From the NCBI GenBank assembly GCA_023265315.1, contig JAHFUA010000005.1:1-44785 (forward strand): DNA of 44,785 nucleotides, given 5' to 3'. Position 1 is the first letter of the stretch, and each line of letters starts with the position of its first letter. The translations under genes and the position numbers were made by a program. The notes beneath the pieces are model-generated. The model was not told the DNA's origin. It worked only from the letters and a program-made list of their open reading frames with translations, and ran no database searches. Source of the stretch: Acidobacteriota bacterium (GTDB lineage: Bacteria > Acidobacteriota > Terriglobia > Terriglobales > Acidobacteriaceae). Shown piece after piece: positions 24,498-32,667 of the stretch.

Positions 24498-24950
24498 CTC
24501 CTCAGCGTATTATTCCACGCCGATGCTCCGTTCCGGTCTGGGTGTGGTAGCACTTGGTGTACATTTTTCCCGGCGCGGCCCCTTACCCATTGGCCGCCCC
24601 TTCAGAATCAACGAATTACGCCACTTTGGGCAAGGAAAATATTGAGCCCCGGGAGGCCGGAGTGTTGGGCGATGAATTCCTGGCAGGGCACTTGATGCCG
24701 CAGGATTCCATGCGATACGCGGGAAGAGGCTTCTGCAGGAACACGGCGCGTGGAAGATCACTCCGGCAGGTGATTTCGATCACTGCAGGCGCGCGCGGGC
24801 CGCAGCTAGATTGGCAGCCGCCCACCAGATACGGCGGGACGCCCATGGCCGCGCCGCATAACGTGTCCGCACACCATCAACAATATGCCCGACTGCCGCG
24901 GCGCTCGGACGGTTTTTGTGCTTTCATATTGCAGGAAAGGAGTAGCTGCC
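24498..24950. other. 453-bp divergent intergenic region between methyltransferase and ABM-type genes
   Basis: No credible gene is seen; the small ORFs here have no coding character. The region holds a tripartite TCAC/GTGA operator-like site at 24758-24784. It ends with AAAGGAG at 24936-24942, the ribosome-binding site that fixes the start of the following gene. Nothing else could be recognised. Confidence 0.55.
24758..24784 (+). promoter_or_regulatory. Tripartite CRP/FNR-like operator, site 1
   Basis: TCACT-N6-GGTGA-N6-TCACT followed by GCA. The three half-sites alternate in orientation on an 11-bp pitch. The same layout occurs at 25357, 30991 and 44177. Here it lies 166 bp upstream of the ABM-type gene at 24951 and 260 bp upstream of the divergent methyltransferase. 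CRP/FNR-family proteins bind two such half-sites as a dimer (consensus TGTGA-N6-TCACA). The third half-site is additional. Confidence 0.6.
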
Positions 24951-25268
24951 ATGTTCGTTCGCGTTGTCGAAGTCAAGACGAAGCCAGGAAAGGCCCGCGA
25001 GGTTTGCGGCAAGCTGCATAGCGAGGTGCTGTCCACCTTGAAAGCACAGCCCGGTTTTGTGGATGAGATCGTGCTGGTGTCGGACGCCGAGGGCATCCTG
25101 GCGCTGAGCTTCTGGAAGACCAAAGCGGACGCGGAACGCTACAGCCACGAGGATTACGGGAAGGTCGCCGAGATAATCCAGCACCTGGTACACAGCAAGC
25201 CCAAGGTGCACGCTTTCGACGTGGAAACCTCGACCTGCCACAACATCGCGAAGGGAAAGGTGGCCTGA
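24951..25268 (+). CDS. ABM-fold (antibiotic biosynthesis monooxygenase-like) dimeric alpha/beta protein
   Basis: 105 aa from ATG 24951 with AAAGGAG at 24936-24942. The ORF track adds 22 residues from upstream that are not coding. The pattern MFVRVVEVKTKPGKA, then LSTLKAQPGFVDEIVLVSDAEGILALSFWKTKADAERYSHEDY, then a helix and a final strand is that of ferredoxin-like ABM proteins. These are small dimeric oxygenases, heme-degrading enzymes or stress proteins. The catalytic residues of named monooxygenases are not recognisable. Its promoter region carries a tripartite site like that of the universal stress gene downstream, so a shared stress or redox response is likely. Confidence 0.7.
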   Translation: MFVRVVEVKTKPGKAREVCGKLHSEVLSTLKAQPGFVDEIVLVSDAEGILALSFWKTKADAERYSHEDYGKVAEIIQHLVHSKPKVHAFDVETSTCHNIAKGKVA

Positions 25269-25356
25269 GGGAGCGATCTGGGGAGAGGTGTGGGGACGCT
25301 CCAGGATACTGGCTCCGCGTGCGGCCACCGGGACGCAGATTTGCGCTAACGGCGCC

Positions 25357-25383
25357 TCACACCCACTCGTGACCCCTATCACT
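25357..25383 (+). promoter_or_regulatory. Tripartite CRP/FNR-like operator, site 2
   Basis: TCACA-N6-CGTGA-N6-TCACT followed by GCA, in the 276-bp gap upstream of the universal stress protein gene. It ends 161 bp before the ATG at 25545, almost the same distance as site 1 from its gene. Spacing and half-site order are identical to the sites at 24758, 30991 and 44177. Confidence 0.65.
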
Positions 25384-25544
25384 GCATGGACTGCGGTGCC
25401 TGGGGCAAACTAACTAAGGAAGCGGCGAAAATAGGCTGTTTTCCAATTGCCCCAGGGCCTCCCAGGCCTACGAGAGCGGCCTTCCCAGGTCCGACGAGAA
25501 AACCTCGGCTCTTCACGCAAGTTCATCCGTAAGGAGGTTATCTT

Positions 25545-26417
25545 ATGGCTGTTCTCACCCCCACGCGCATAGCGGTTAAAGAGATCCTGATGGCAACGGA
25601 TTACTCTCCCGCTTCGGAAGCGGCGCTGCCATTCGCGATCGAACTGGCCCGTCACTTCAATGCCGGCCTGCACGTGGTTCACGTGCTCCTGCCCGGCGAA
25701 TGGGAACCGACTGCCGACGACACTTCTAAGGCATTCGAATACAAACCGGTCGAGCAAGCGGAAAAGCATATGGCTTCCTTCCTTTCCGCGAAGAACCTGG
25801 GCGGGGTACGCTGCGAGTACCTGGTGCGCCGAGGCCCGAGCGTTTGGGAGGAGCTCTGCAGAATTATTCAGGACAAGGCGATTGACATGGTCGTGCTGGG
25901 AACGCATGGCCGCGGCGGGATCGGGAAACTGCTGGTGGGCTCGGTGGCGGAAGAGGTTTTCCGCAAAGCACCCTGCCCCGTCCTCACCATCGGGCCGCGC
26001 GCTGCCGGCCAGGCGCCGACCGCGTTCCGCAAGATCGCCTTCGCCACTGACCTCACTCCCGAATCGCTGGAGCATTTGCCCTTCGTATTAGGGTTTGCGG
26101 AGGACTGGAAGGCGCACCTGATCGTGGTCCATGTCCCGCCCGGGCAATACGTTGCCAGCCGGGAAGTGAGCGAAACCACCCTCAGACGCATGCGCGAGCT
26201 GATTCCTCCGCGAGCCAACCTGGAATACGCGGTGGAGTTCGGCGATCCGGCCTTCGCCATCCGGCAAGTGGCCGACGACCAGCAATGCGACCTGATCATG
26301 CTGGGCGCGCATTTGGCGGGTGATGCCAGCACCCACTTTTCCGGGGCGGTTGCGCACGAAATCCTTTTGCAGGCGCAATGCCCGGTGCTAACCGTCCACT
26401 GGTACCAGCGGGATTGA
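25545..26417 (+). CDS. Tandem-domain universal stress protein (UspA family)
   Basis: 290 aa with two Usp domains. Domain 1 (about 8-148) starts VKEILMATDYSPASEAALPFA and has VVLGTHGRGGIGKLLVGSVAEEV, matching the ATP-binding pattern G-x2-G-x9-G-S. Domain 2 (about 158-288) starts FRKIAFATDLTPESLEHLPF and keeps the fold, but the corresponding loop reads LGAHLAGDASTHFSGAVAHEI, so nucleotide binding there is doubtful. Such tandem proteins help survival under hypoxia, starvation or oxidative stress. RBS AAGGAGG at 25531-25537. A tripartite operator-like site lies upstream, and a 55-aa zinc-ribbon gene follows after 39 bp with its own strong ribosome-binding site. Confidence 0.9.
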   Translation: MAVLTPTRIAVKEILMATDYSPASEAALPFAIELARHFNAGLHVVHVLLPGEWEPTADDTSKAFEYKPVEQAEKHMASFLSAKNLGGVRCEYLVRRGPSVWEELCRIIQDKAIDMVVLGTHGRGGIGKLLVGSVAEEVFRKAPCPVLTIGPRAAGQAPTAFRKIAFATDLTPESLEHLPFVLGFAEDWKAHLIVVHVPPGQYVASREVSETTLRRMRELIPPRANLEYAVEFGDPAFAIRQVADDQQCDLIMLGAHLAGDASTHFSGAVAHEILLQAQCPVLTVHWYQRD

Positions 26418-26456
26418 ATCGGCGGCACCGCCGGCCATCCCGAAAGGAGGCAACCC

Positions 26457-26624
26457 ATGGAAGATCTTTATACTTGCACCTGCGGCAATCAGACGTGGAT
26501 GATCCTGGAAAACCAGGTGCAGTGCACGGCATGCAAGACCACGTTCGACTGCCAACACACTCCGGTGAAGGAGTTCAACCACAGGGTCGCACAAGACGTC
26601 GAGGAACTGGAAGCCGCGCCTTAA
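26457..26624 (+). CDS. Small zinc-ribbon protein (55 aa), not in the ORF track
   Basis: ATG 26457 to TAA 26624, preceded by AAAGGAGG at 26443-26450, which is a near-perfect ribosome-binding site. The product begins MEDLYTCTCGNQTWMI and has CxC (7, 9) and CxxC (23, 26) with a further Cys32 and His34, enough for one zinc knuckle. It ends with an acidic helix (QDVEELEA). It lies 39 bp after the universal stress gene and is followed by a hairpin, so the two probably form one transcript. The fold suggests protein or nucleic-acid binding. No function is known to me. Confidence 0.72.
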   Translation: MEDLYTCTCGNQTWMILENQVQCTACKTTFDCQHTPVKEFNHRVAQDVEELEAAP

Positions 26625-26654
26625 GCCGGGAGCGAAGGGCGCGCGCGGATTTTT

Positions 26655-26684
26655 GGGGCATGGGGGCGATTCTCCCCATGCCCC
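26655..26684 (+). terminator. Perfect 11-bp hairpin after the zinc-ribbon gene, possible terminator
   Basis: GGGGCATGGGG (26655-26665) and CCCCATGCCCC (26674-26684) form a perfect stem with an 8-base loop, 30 bases after the stop codon. A TTTTT run precedes rather than follows it, so an intrinsic terminator is not textbook. It may work as a processing or stability hairpin. Confidence 0.45.
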
Positions 26685-26727
26685 GCTGCTCTTGACTTCT
26701 GCCGACCGGCTCGCGTATTGAAGGGGT

Positions 26728-27573
26728 TTGATCACCGACTGCCACGTCCACATCCAGCCCTTCGAACTGCTGCTCAACCCGCCCTCGCTGGAGTTGATGA
26801 GGAAACAGCAGCCCCAGTTCGAGCAGGTGCTGGAATATACGCGTTCGCCGAAAGCATTCCTGAAACACATGGACCGGGTGGGGCTGGACCGAGCCGTGCT
26901 GATCAATGCGGCCGCGCCCGAGGTCACTGGCTACCCCTCCGGCCTCAACGCCATGGCGGCCAACTACGCCAAGGAGGATCCCAAGCGGCTGATCTCATGC
27001 GGCAGCCTGCATCCGCGGCACTCGGCCAACGTCATGGCGGATATCGAGGAGATCGTGCGGCTGGGGTTGCGGCTGATCAAGATCCATCCCCCGCACCAGC
27101 TCTTTTATCCCAATGAGTATCTCAGTGGGATGAAAGAACTGGAGCTGCTGTATCGCACGGCGGAGAACAACGGCATCCCGGTGATGTTCCACACCGGCAC
27201 CTCGATTTTTCCCGGAGCGCGCAACAAGTATGCCGACCCCATCTATGTCGATGATGTGGCCGTGGATTTTCCCCAATTAAAGATCGTGCTGGCGCATGGC
27301 GGCCGTCCGCTGTGGATGGAGACGGCGTTCTTTCTGGTGCGGCGGCACGCCAATGTTTACATGGACATCAGCAGCATTCCCCCGGTGTCCCTGCTGCAGT
27401 ACTTTCCCCGCCTGGCGGAGATCGCCCACAAAACCATGTTCGGCAGCGATTGGCCCGGTCCGGGAGTGCGCGACTTGAAAGAAGCTTTGGATTCTTTCCG
27501 GGAGCTGCCCTTGTCGGAGGCAGTGAAGGAACAAATCCTGGGGGCAACCGCGCTCACGATGTGGCCGGATTGA
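26728..27573 (+). CDS. Amidohydrolase family (amidohydrolase 2-type) metal-dependent hydrolase
   Basis: 281 aa. The start is TTG 26728, because TGA lies in frame just before it and the HxH motif comes at residues 6-8 (CHVHI). AAGGGG at 26721-26726 is a weak, very close ribosome-binding site. The TIM-barrel metal site is seen in HVH, IKIHPPH, VMFHTGTS, VLAHGG and FGSDWPG (the Asp that activates water). This is the family of decarboxylases and lactone or amide hydrolases (ACMSD/isoorotate-like). The substrate is unknown. It is convergent with the TonB receptor gene, with an 11-bp gap. Confidence 0.82.
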   Translation: MITDCHVHIQPFELLLNPPSLELMRKQQPQFEQVLEYTRSPKAFLKHMDRVGLDRAVLINAAAPEVTGYPSGLNAMAANYAKEDPKRLISCGSLHPRHSANVMADIEEIVRLGLRLIKIHPPHQLFYPNEYLSGMKELELLYRTAENNGIPVMFHTGTSIFPGARNKYADPIYVDDVAVDFPQLKIVLAHGGRPLWMETAFFLVRRHANVYMDISSIPPVSLLQYFPRLAEIAHKTMFGSDWPGPGVRDLKEALDSFRELPLSEAVKEQILGATALTMWPD

Positions 27574-27584
27574 GGCTCATCCAC

Positions 27585-30500
27585 CTACCAAATCAATTTC
27601 AAGGCGAACTGTAATTTTCGCGTGCTGCCGGCGTTGTTGATCTTGGCAAAGTTGGGCCCGCGAGGGGTGGAAACCGTCCGCCAAGCGTTGCCGGTTGCGG
27701 TCAGAAATGGAATGTTGAAGACGTTTAGGGCTTCGGTGCGGAATTGCAGCTCCCACGGCCCCGAACCCATAGGGCCGCTTTCGGCCAGGCGGAAGTCCTT
27801 GGACAACGCCCAGTCAAAATTGGTCAAGCCGGGCATGCGGATGCTGTTCCGCCCACAGGTGCCGTTGTTCCCCAGCAGCGGTTGCGACACCCCCGTCACG
27901 GCAGCCGGATTACCCAGAGTGAAAGAGACACCCGCGGGAGCACAGTTGGCCCGAGTATTGTCTTCCAGACCGGAGCCGGAGCGGACGGTGTTGCCGTCCA
28001 GATTGACATCAGAAATGCCCAGGCGCGGCCCCGCGAGCAAGGTGGCGGGCAGCCCGGTCTGCCACAAGTTGCTGGATTCGAAGCCCCAACCATCGAGAAT
28101 CTTCCCGGCCGCCCCGTGCAGGTGGCGAAAGAATGGCACCCGCCAGATCGAGGTCACGATGAGGCGGTGGGCAATATCGAAATCCGACGGCGCGCGCTCG
28201 CCCGCGGGGTTGGTCGCGCTCTGCGGGAAGCTGCTGTCGTTGGCCAGGATCGAAGGATCGAAATCGGAGGCGTCGTCAATCGCTCGCGACCAGGTGTAGG
28301 CGGCCTGGAACTGCAGGCCGTGGGTGAAACTCTTCCTGACTTCCGCCTGCAGCGAATGGTAGATCGAGCCGCTGGTGGAGGCTTGCAGGTTCACCTGGTC
28401 GAAGTGCGGATCGAGTCGGATGTTGCCCACTCCATTCTCCAGCCCAAATGCCTGCTGGAATTGCGCGAGACGGGCGGTCTCGTCGGCCAGACTGGTGGCT
28501 GGCGCCGCCCCCATGGCCGCCAGCTTGACCGGGTTGACCGGGTTGATCGGCACCAGCTTGGTCAAGTGCGTGCCCTTGGTGCCGATGTAACTGAGAGCGA
28601 TCACATAGCTACGCAGTTGGTATTCGGCTCCGAGCGTGAAGTCCTGGATATAAGCGTTACGCAGGTTGGGATCGACTGTGGTGATAAAGCCGAAGTTCAG
28701 CAGGTTGCCGAAGCTCCCGACCTGACTTGCTCCCTGGGCGAGAACGGGCGCGGTGCCGTTGTAGAGGTTGTCGAAGCTGTTGGCGCCGCTAATCTGCGAG
28801 CCCGTGAGCGTCAAGTTGTAGTTCAGCGGTGGGGCGAAGCGCGACAGGCTGAGCGTCCCGAACGTAAACGAGTCCCAATAAATGCCATAGCCGCCGCGCA
28901 GCACAAAATTCCCATGGTGTGGGTTCCAGGCAAAGCCGAGGCGCGGTGCGGGCAGCACCGGATTGCTGTTGACCGCCGGGCTTCCGACGCGGAAACTCCC
29001 CAGCGGCCCGCTGCCGGCGGCGCCGATAGCTCCCGGCGTGCCGGGATCGAGCACCGACGTCAGACCGTGAGCTTCGCTCAGCGCTCCCTGCACGTCCCAG
29101 CGGAACCCCAGATTCAACGTGAGGTCTTTGCGTACCTTCCAGTCATCTTGCAGGAAGAACCCATACAAGCCGGTACGAAAGGCGCGCTGCGTGCTGCCGA
29201 ACAGCTCTGTCCAGTTGCTGGGTTGCGCGTTGAGAAACGCATTCAAAGAGGGGAAGGTGAACACGCCGCGGCTGTTGGTGTCGCTGCGGGAGTTGTCCTG
29301 GATCTTGCGTGCGTCCACGCCCATCTTCAGCACGTGGGAGCCGCGCATGAGGTTCAGCACGTCATTGACCTGGTAGACATTGAAGGTGCGGTTGGTGGGC
29401 AGCCTCTCCAGGGCTCCGAAATTGACCAGTCCCGTGATCTGGAAGCGGGGCGTCAAGAGCCCGTTCTGCGTCCCCACCGTCCCCCTATCGTATCCATAAG
29501 CAAGGCGGAGCTCGTTAACGGCCCGGGGGTTCAGCGAGTAACTGTCCGTTAGGTTAACGTTGCGCAGCGCGAACTCGTCGTCGCCGTCGAATCCCGGCAA
29601 CAGGTTGCTGGAGGGAAAACGCGCCACAAACGATGCCGTTCCTTGCACATAGCGAGCAGAAAGCACATGCGCATCGCTGAAGCGGTGGTCGGTCTTGACG
29701 ATGAATTGGTAATTGTCCACGGGTGAGGGGATTTGCGTGACGACGGTGCCCAGGTCCCCCGTGTTAGTGGGAGGCACGGGCAGAAACTGGCTCATAAGAT
29801 TGATGATGATAGGGTCGCTGGCGCGGGCTCGCGCCTGCAGAGTGGGCAGGCCCACCAGGTTGGTGAAGCTGGCGCCCCGGGTCTGCCGTCGCTCGTAGCC
29901 GCCGAAAAGGAAGTTGCGGTCCTTCACCGCCGGGCCGCCCATGGTGAACCCGTAGATGTTTTGCTTGAGCTTGGAGGCCTGGCCGCTGACATCGAAGTAA
30001 TCGCGCGCGTTAAACAGGTCGTTCTGCAGGTAATCATAGGCGGTGCCGTGCCAGCGATTGGTGCCGCTTTTGGTCACCATGATGACTTGGGCGTTCGACC
30101 CGACTCCGTACTCGGCGGAAAAGTTGCTGGTCAGCAGCTTGAATTCTTCGAGCATGTCCGGGCTGATGGCCTGCATGGCGGGCCCAAAACCACCGAATTG
30201 CCAGTCGTTGGCGTCGGTGTAATCCAGTTGCACCGAGCTGGCGTAGGCGCGTCCGCCGTTGGCGGAGATCAGCCCCGATTGCACGCCGAGCGTAACCGCG
30301 AACCCTGGTGTGCCTCCGCCGAAGGTCGAGCCGCCGCGCGGATTGTTGGTGGGTTGCACGCCGGGGGCTAGGGTGACGGTGGTGATCATGTTGCGCGGGA
30401 GGTTGGGCAGCAGCGCCAATTCCGTGGCGCTCAGGGTGTGACTGTGCTGGGCGTCGGTGACATCGAGGGCGCCAGGCTCGCCCCTCACTTCGATCCTGGT

Positions 30501-30857
30501 TGTCCCCGCGCTTACGCCGAGCGTAAGGTTAACGGTCACGGTTTGGTTGCTGGAGACGTTGAATTGCGCGCTCTTCGTCGCAAAGCCCGGCGCTTCTGCG
30601 CTCAGGCGGTAGTTTCCCGGGGGCACCGCAAAGAAGACGTAGACGCCCTCCGCGCCGGTGCTGAAGCTGCGTGCCGTCTCCGTGGCCAGATGCTGGAGCC
30701 GGACCGCGGTCCCGGAGATGGTAGCCCCCGTGGGATCGAGGATGATGCCTTCGACACGGCCGAACGTGTACTGCGCCGCCGAGGGCAGCGGGGTCAGGAG
30801 CCCAAGCAGCAACGCTGCCAGGACTGGGCCAGGATTCCATCGAGCTCGCAACCCCAC
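27585..30857 (-). CDS. TonB-dependent receptor with N-terminal carboxypeptidase-regulatory-like domain
   Basis: About 1,090 aa from GTG 30857, with AGGAG at 30865-30869 on the minus strand. The ORF track runs to 31187 but its first 110 residues are basic and non-conserved. Signal peptide VLAALLLGLLTPLPSAAQ. Then a CarboxypepD_reg-like domain (VEGIILDPTGATISGTAVRL to VPPGNYRLSAEAPGFA), a plug domain (LPNLPRNMITTVTLAPGVQ) and a long barrel ending KLQFALKLIW. This is the Oar-like outer-membrane receptor class that is highly expanded in Acidobacteriota, taking up large or scarce nutrients with TonB-ExbBD energy. The ligand is not evident. It is divergent from the CoA-transferase operon and shares a 393-bp control region with a tripartite operator-like site. 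Confidence 0.9.
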   Translation of the reverse strand: MGLRARWNPGPVLAALLLGLLTPLPSAAQYTFGRVEGIILDPTGATISGTAVRLQHLATETARSFSTGAEGVYVFFAVPPGNYRLSAEAPGFATKSAQFNVSSNQTVTVNLTLGVSAGTTRIEVRGEPGALDVTDAQHSHTLSATELALLPNLPRNMITTVTLAPGVQPTNNPRGGSTFGGGTPGFAVTLGVQSGLISANGGRAYASSVQLDYTDANDWQFGGFGPAMQAISPDMLEEFKLLTSNFSAEYGVGSNAQVIMVTKSGTNRWHGTAYDYLQNDLFNARDYFDVSGQASKLKQNIYGFTMGGPAVKDRNFLFGGYERRQTRGASFTNLVGLPTLQARARASDPIIINLMSQFLPVPPTNTGDLGTVVTQIPSPVDNYQFIVKTDHRFSDAHVLSARYVQGTASFVARFPSSNLLPGFDGDDEFALRNVNLTDSYSLNPRAVNELRLAYGYDRGTVGTQNGLLTPRFQITGLVNFGALERLPTNRTFNVYQVNDVLNLMRGSHVLKMGVDARKIQDNSRSDTNSRGVFTFPSLNAFLNAQPSNWTELFGSTQRAFRTGLYGFFLQDDWKVRKDLTLNLGFRWDVQGALSEAHGLTSVLDPGTPGAIGAAGSGPLGSFRVGSPAVNSNPVLPAPRLGFAWNPHHGNFVLRGGYGIYWDSFTFGTLSLSRFAPPLNYNLTLTGSQISGANSFDNLYNGTAPVLAQGASQVGSFGNLLNFGFITTVDPNLRNAYIQDFTLGAEYQLRSYVIALSYIGTKGTHLTKLVPINPVNPVKLAAMGAAPATSLADETARLAQFQQAFGLENGVGNIRLDPHFDQVNLQASTSGSIYHSLQAEVRKSFTHGLQFQAAYTWSRAIDDASDFDPSILANDSSFPQSATNPAGERAPSDFDIAHRLIVTSIWRVPFFRHLHGAAGKILDGWGFESSNLWQTGLPATLLAGPRLGISDVNLDGNTVRSGSGLEDNTRANCAPAGVSFTLGNPAAVTGVSQPLLGNNGTCGRNSIRMPGLTNFDWALSKDFRLAESGPMGSGPWELQFRTEALNVFNIPFLTATGNAWRTVSTPRGPNFAKINNAGSTRKLQFALKLIW

Positions 30858-31250
30858 CCGCCCTCTCCTCTCCTCCCGCGGCGAATGTTGGGTCAGGCGG
30901 GAGCGCGGCCGGAGAGGGCGCGCCCGTTTCCCTCGCCGGATTCGGCGATTGTATACTGTGGTGCTTGCGGGGAACGCCTCCGCCAATACGTCACAAACAA
31001 TTGTGACAATCATCACATACAGAGGTAAGAGGCTTGAGCACAATGTGCCCCGCCTTGCGCTTCGGGAAAGTCGTCCGCGCTTGGCTCGCCAGCGCAGTAT
31101 ACTAGGGAGACGTTCACGCGGTTTTGCCCGCGGCAGTGGTTTTTCCCCTTTGTGTGTGTTGACGGGTGAGGTGCATGCGGTGACCATGGGAAGCCGTTAG
31201 GAGCGGCACATCATCTTCGATCTCTTCTGATGGGCATTTAGGAGGCAAAC
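30858..31250. other. 393-bp divergent control region between TonB receptor and CoA-transferase operon
   Basis: No gene is supported; the extension of the minus-strand ORF into it is not coding-like. It contains the tripartite site at 30991-31017. A minus-strand TATACA (30950-30955) could be a -10 element for the receptor, but no convincing -35 was found. A plus-strand TATACT (31098-31103) also has no -35 partner. AGGAGG precedes the ATG at 31251. Confidence 0.55.
30991..31017 (+). promoter_or_regulatory. Tripartite CRP/FNR-like operator, site 3
   Basis: TCACA-N6-TGTGA-N6-TCACA. The right pair (31002-31017) is an exact match to TGTGA-N6-TCACA, the classical CRP consensus. The left pair (30991-31006) is its mirror, sharing the central half-site. 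It lies 233 bp upstream of the CaiB/BaiF operon and 133 bp from the divergent receptor start. Confidence 0.7.
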
Positions 31251-32651
31251 ATGGCAGATACCAAAGTGCTACCTTGGCCGGCGGTACCCGTCCTTAAGCC
31301 TGAGGAGGTGTATGCCGGGCTGAGTGACCAAGCCAAGGAGTATCCCCTCTTCCTGGAATCGATCGTCCGCCAGGAACACAACTTCGAGAAGCCGGAGGCG
31401 CTGTCGCGCATTCGCGTCCTCGATTGCACCACCAACATGACGATCGGCCACTGGTGCTCCTCGCAACTGGCCGAACTGGGCGCGGAGGTGATTCAGGTCG
31501 AACCTCCGGGCGGTGACCCGCTCCGCAAACTGACTCCTTTCGGCCGCAAGGAGTACATGTTCAAGGACAAGGAGAGCGGCGAGGAGTGCGGAGCACAATT
31601 CCTGCACGAGATGCGCAACAAATTCTCCATCACGCTGAACCTGGAGACGGAGCAAGGGCGGGAGCTGCTGAAGCAGCTCGCCGTCCAGGTTGACGTTATC
31701 ATCGAAAACGCTCCGCCGGGCCAGTGGGACAGTTGGGGCATCGGCTATCGTCAGCTACGCGAACTCAATCCCAGGCTGATCTACTGCTGGGTGGGTCAGC
31801 GCGGCCAGTGGGGCCCGCTGAAAGACAAACCGGGCATGGTCGACCCGGTAGCGCAAGCGGCCTGCGGCTTCGTGCACGGCACCGGCGATCCCAAAGAGTT
31901 CGGCGGACAGCCCACGCGCTCGGCGCTGTGGATGGCCGACCACGTCGGCGGCACCACGGCGGCGATGGGAATCCTGACCGCGCTGCTGTATCGGGAGAAC
32001 GTCAGCGGCGAAGGCCAGTTCGTCGAGGCGACGTCGGCGGAGGCCATCATCCGCATCCTTGACTACAGTTGGGCGTGGTACTCGATGGATGGCAGCATCC
32101 GTCCCCGCTTCGGCAATTGGGACCTGGCCATCAACATCTACGCCGTCAATCCCTGCAAAGACGGTTACATGATGGTGGGCGGCGGTCACGATCGCCTCTG
32201 GTACCGCATCTGGCGCGTGGTGGGCGATGCCAATCCCGATGTCGAGGATGACATCCTCGGCGATCCCCATCTGCGGGAAGTGGCCGATCGGCTCGCCTAC
32301 GACCAGCAAGTGAAGACCTACACCATGCTCTGCGAGTGGTTGAAAGACAACTCCCGCAGCGAGGCCGAGGCCAAGCTGGGCAAGCAGCAGGTGGCCTCGG
32401 GTGGTGTGCTCTACGTCAACGAAGTGGCCGAGTACCCGCACTTCAAGTACCGCGGCCACGTTGCCGAGACCGATTCGCCGCATTATGGAAAGATCCTCTA
32501 TGGCACTACCCCCATGCTGCAGCACAAGACGCCGGGGCGGCTGAAGTGGCTGGGCCGGCCCACCGGTTACGACAACCAGGACATCTATCGCCGGCTGCTG
32601 GGCTTCACTCGTGATGATTTTGCCCGGCTCCAGCAGGCCAAGGTAATTTGA
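31251..32651 (+). CDS. CaiB/BaiF-type (class III) CoA-transferase, subunit 1
   Basis: 466 aa, longer than the usual 400 because of an N-terminal extension of about 50 residues. The class III fold is shown by LSRIRVLDCTTNMTIGHW, ELGAEVIQVEPPGGDP, NKFSITLNLETEQGRELL and the catalytic block PGMVDPVAQAACGF. There Asp198 is in the place of the nucleophilic Asp that forms the acyl-CoA anhydride. The family moves CoA between carboxylic acids. AGGAGG precedes ATG 31251. A second, different CoA-transferase gene follows after 16 bp, so the pair may form a heteromer as in succinyl-CoA:benzylsuccinate CoA-transferase. The substrate is unknown. Confidence 0.85.
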   Translation: MADTKVLPWPAVPVLKPEEVYAGLSDQAKEYPLFLESIVRQEHNFEKPEALSRIRVLDCTTNMTIGHWCSSQLAELGAEVIQVEPPGGDPLRKLTPFGRKEYMFKDKESGEECGAQFLHEMRNKFSITLNLETEQGRELLKQLAVQVDVIIENAPPGQWDSWGIGYRQLRELNPRLIYCWVGQRGQWGPLKDKPGMVDPVAQAACGFVHGTGDPKEFGGQPTRSALWMADHVGGTTAAMGILTALLYRENVSGEGQFVEATSAEAIIRILDYSWAWYSMDGSIRPRFGNWDLAINIYAVNPCKDGYMMVGGGHDRLWYRIWRVVGDANPDVEDDILGDPHLREVADRLAYDQQVKTYTMLCEWLKDNSRSEAEAKLGKQQVASGGVLYVNEVAEYPHFKYRGHVAETDSPHYGKILYGTTPMLQHKTPGRLKWLGRPTGYDNQDIYRRLLGFTRDDFARLQQAKVI

Positions 32652-32667
32652 CGCAGGAGGAACACTC

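Noticed and set aside
27744-29552. 602-aa plus-strand ORF opposite the TonB receptor
   Set aside because: Antisense shadow; no family motif, while the minus-strand frame reads as a complete receptor.
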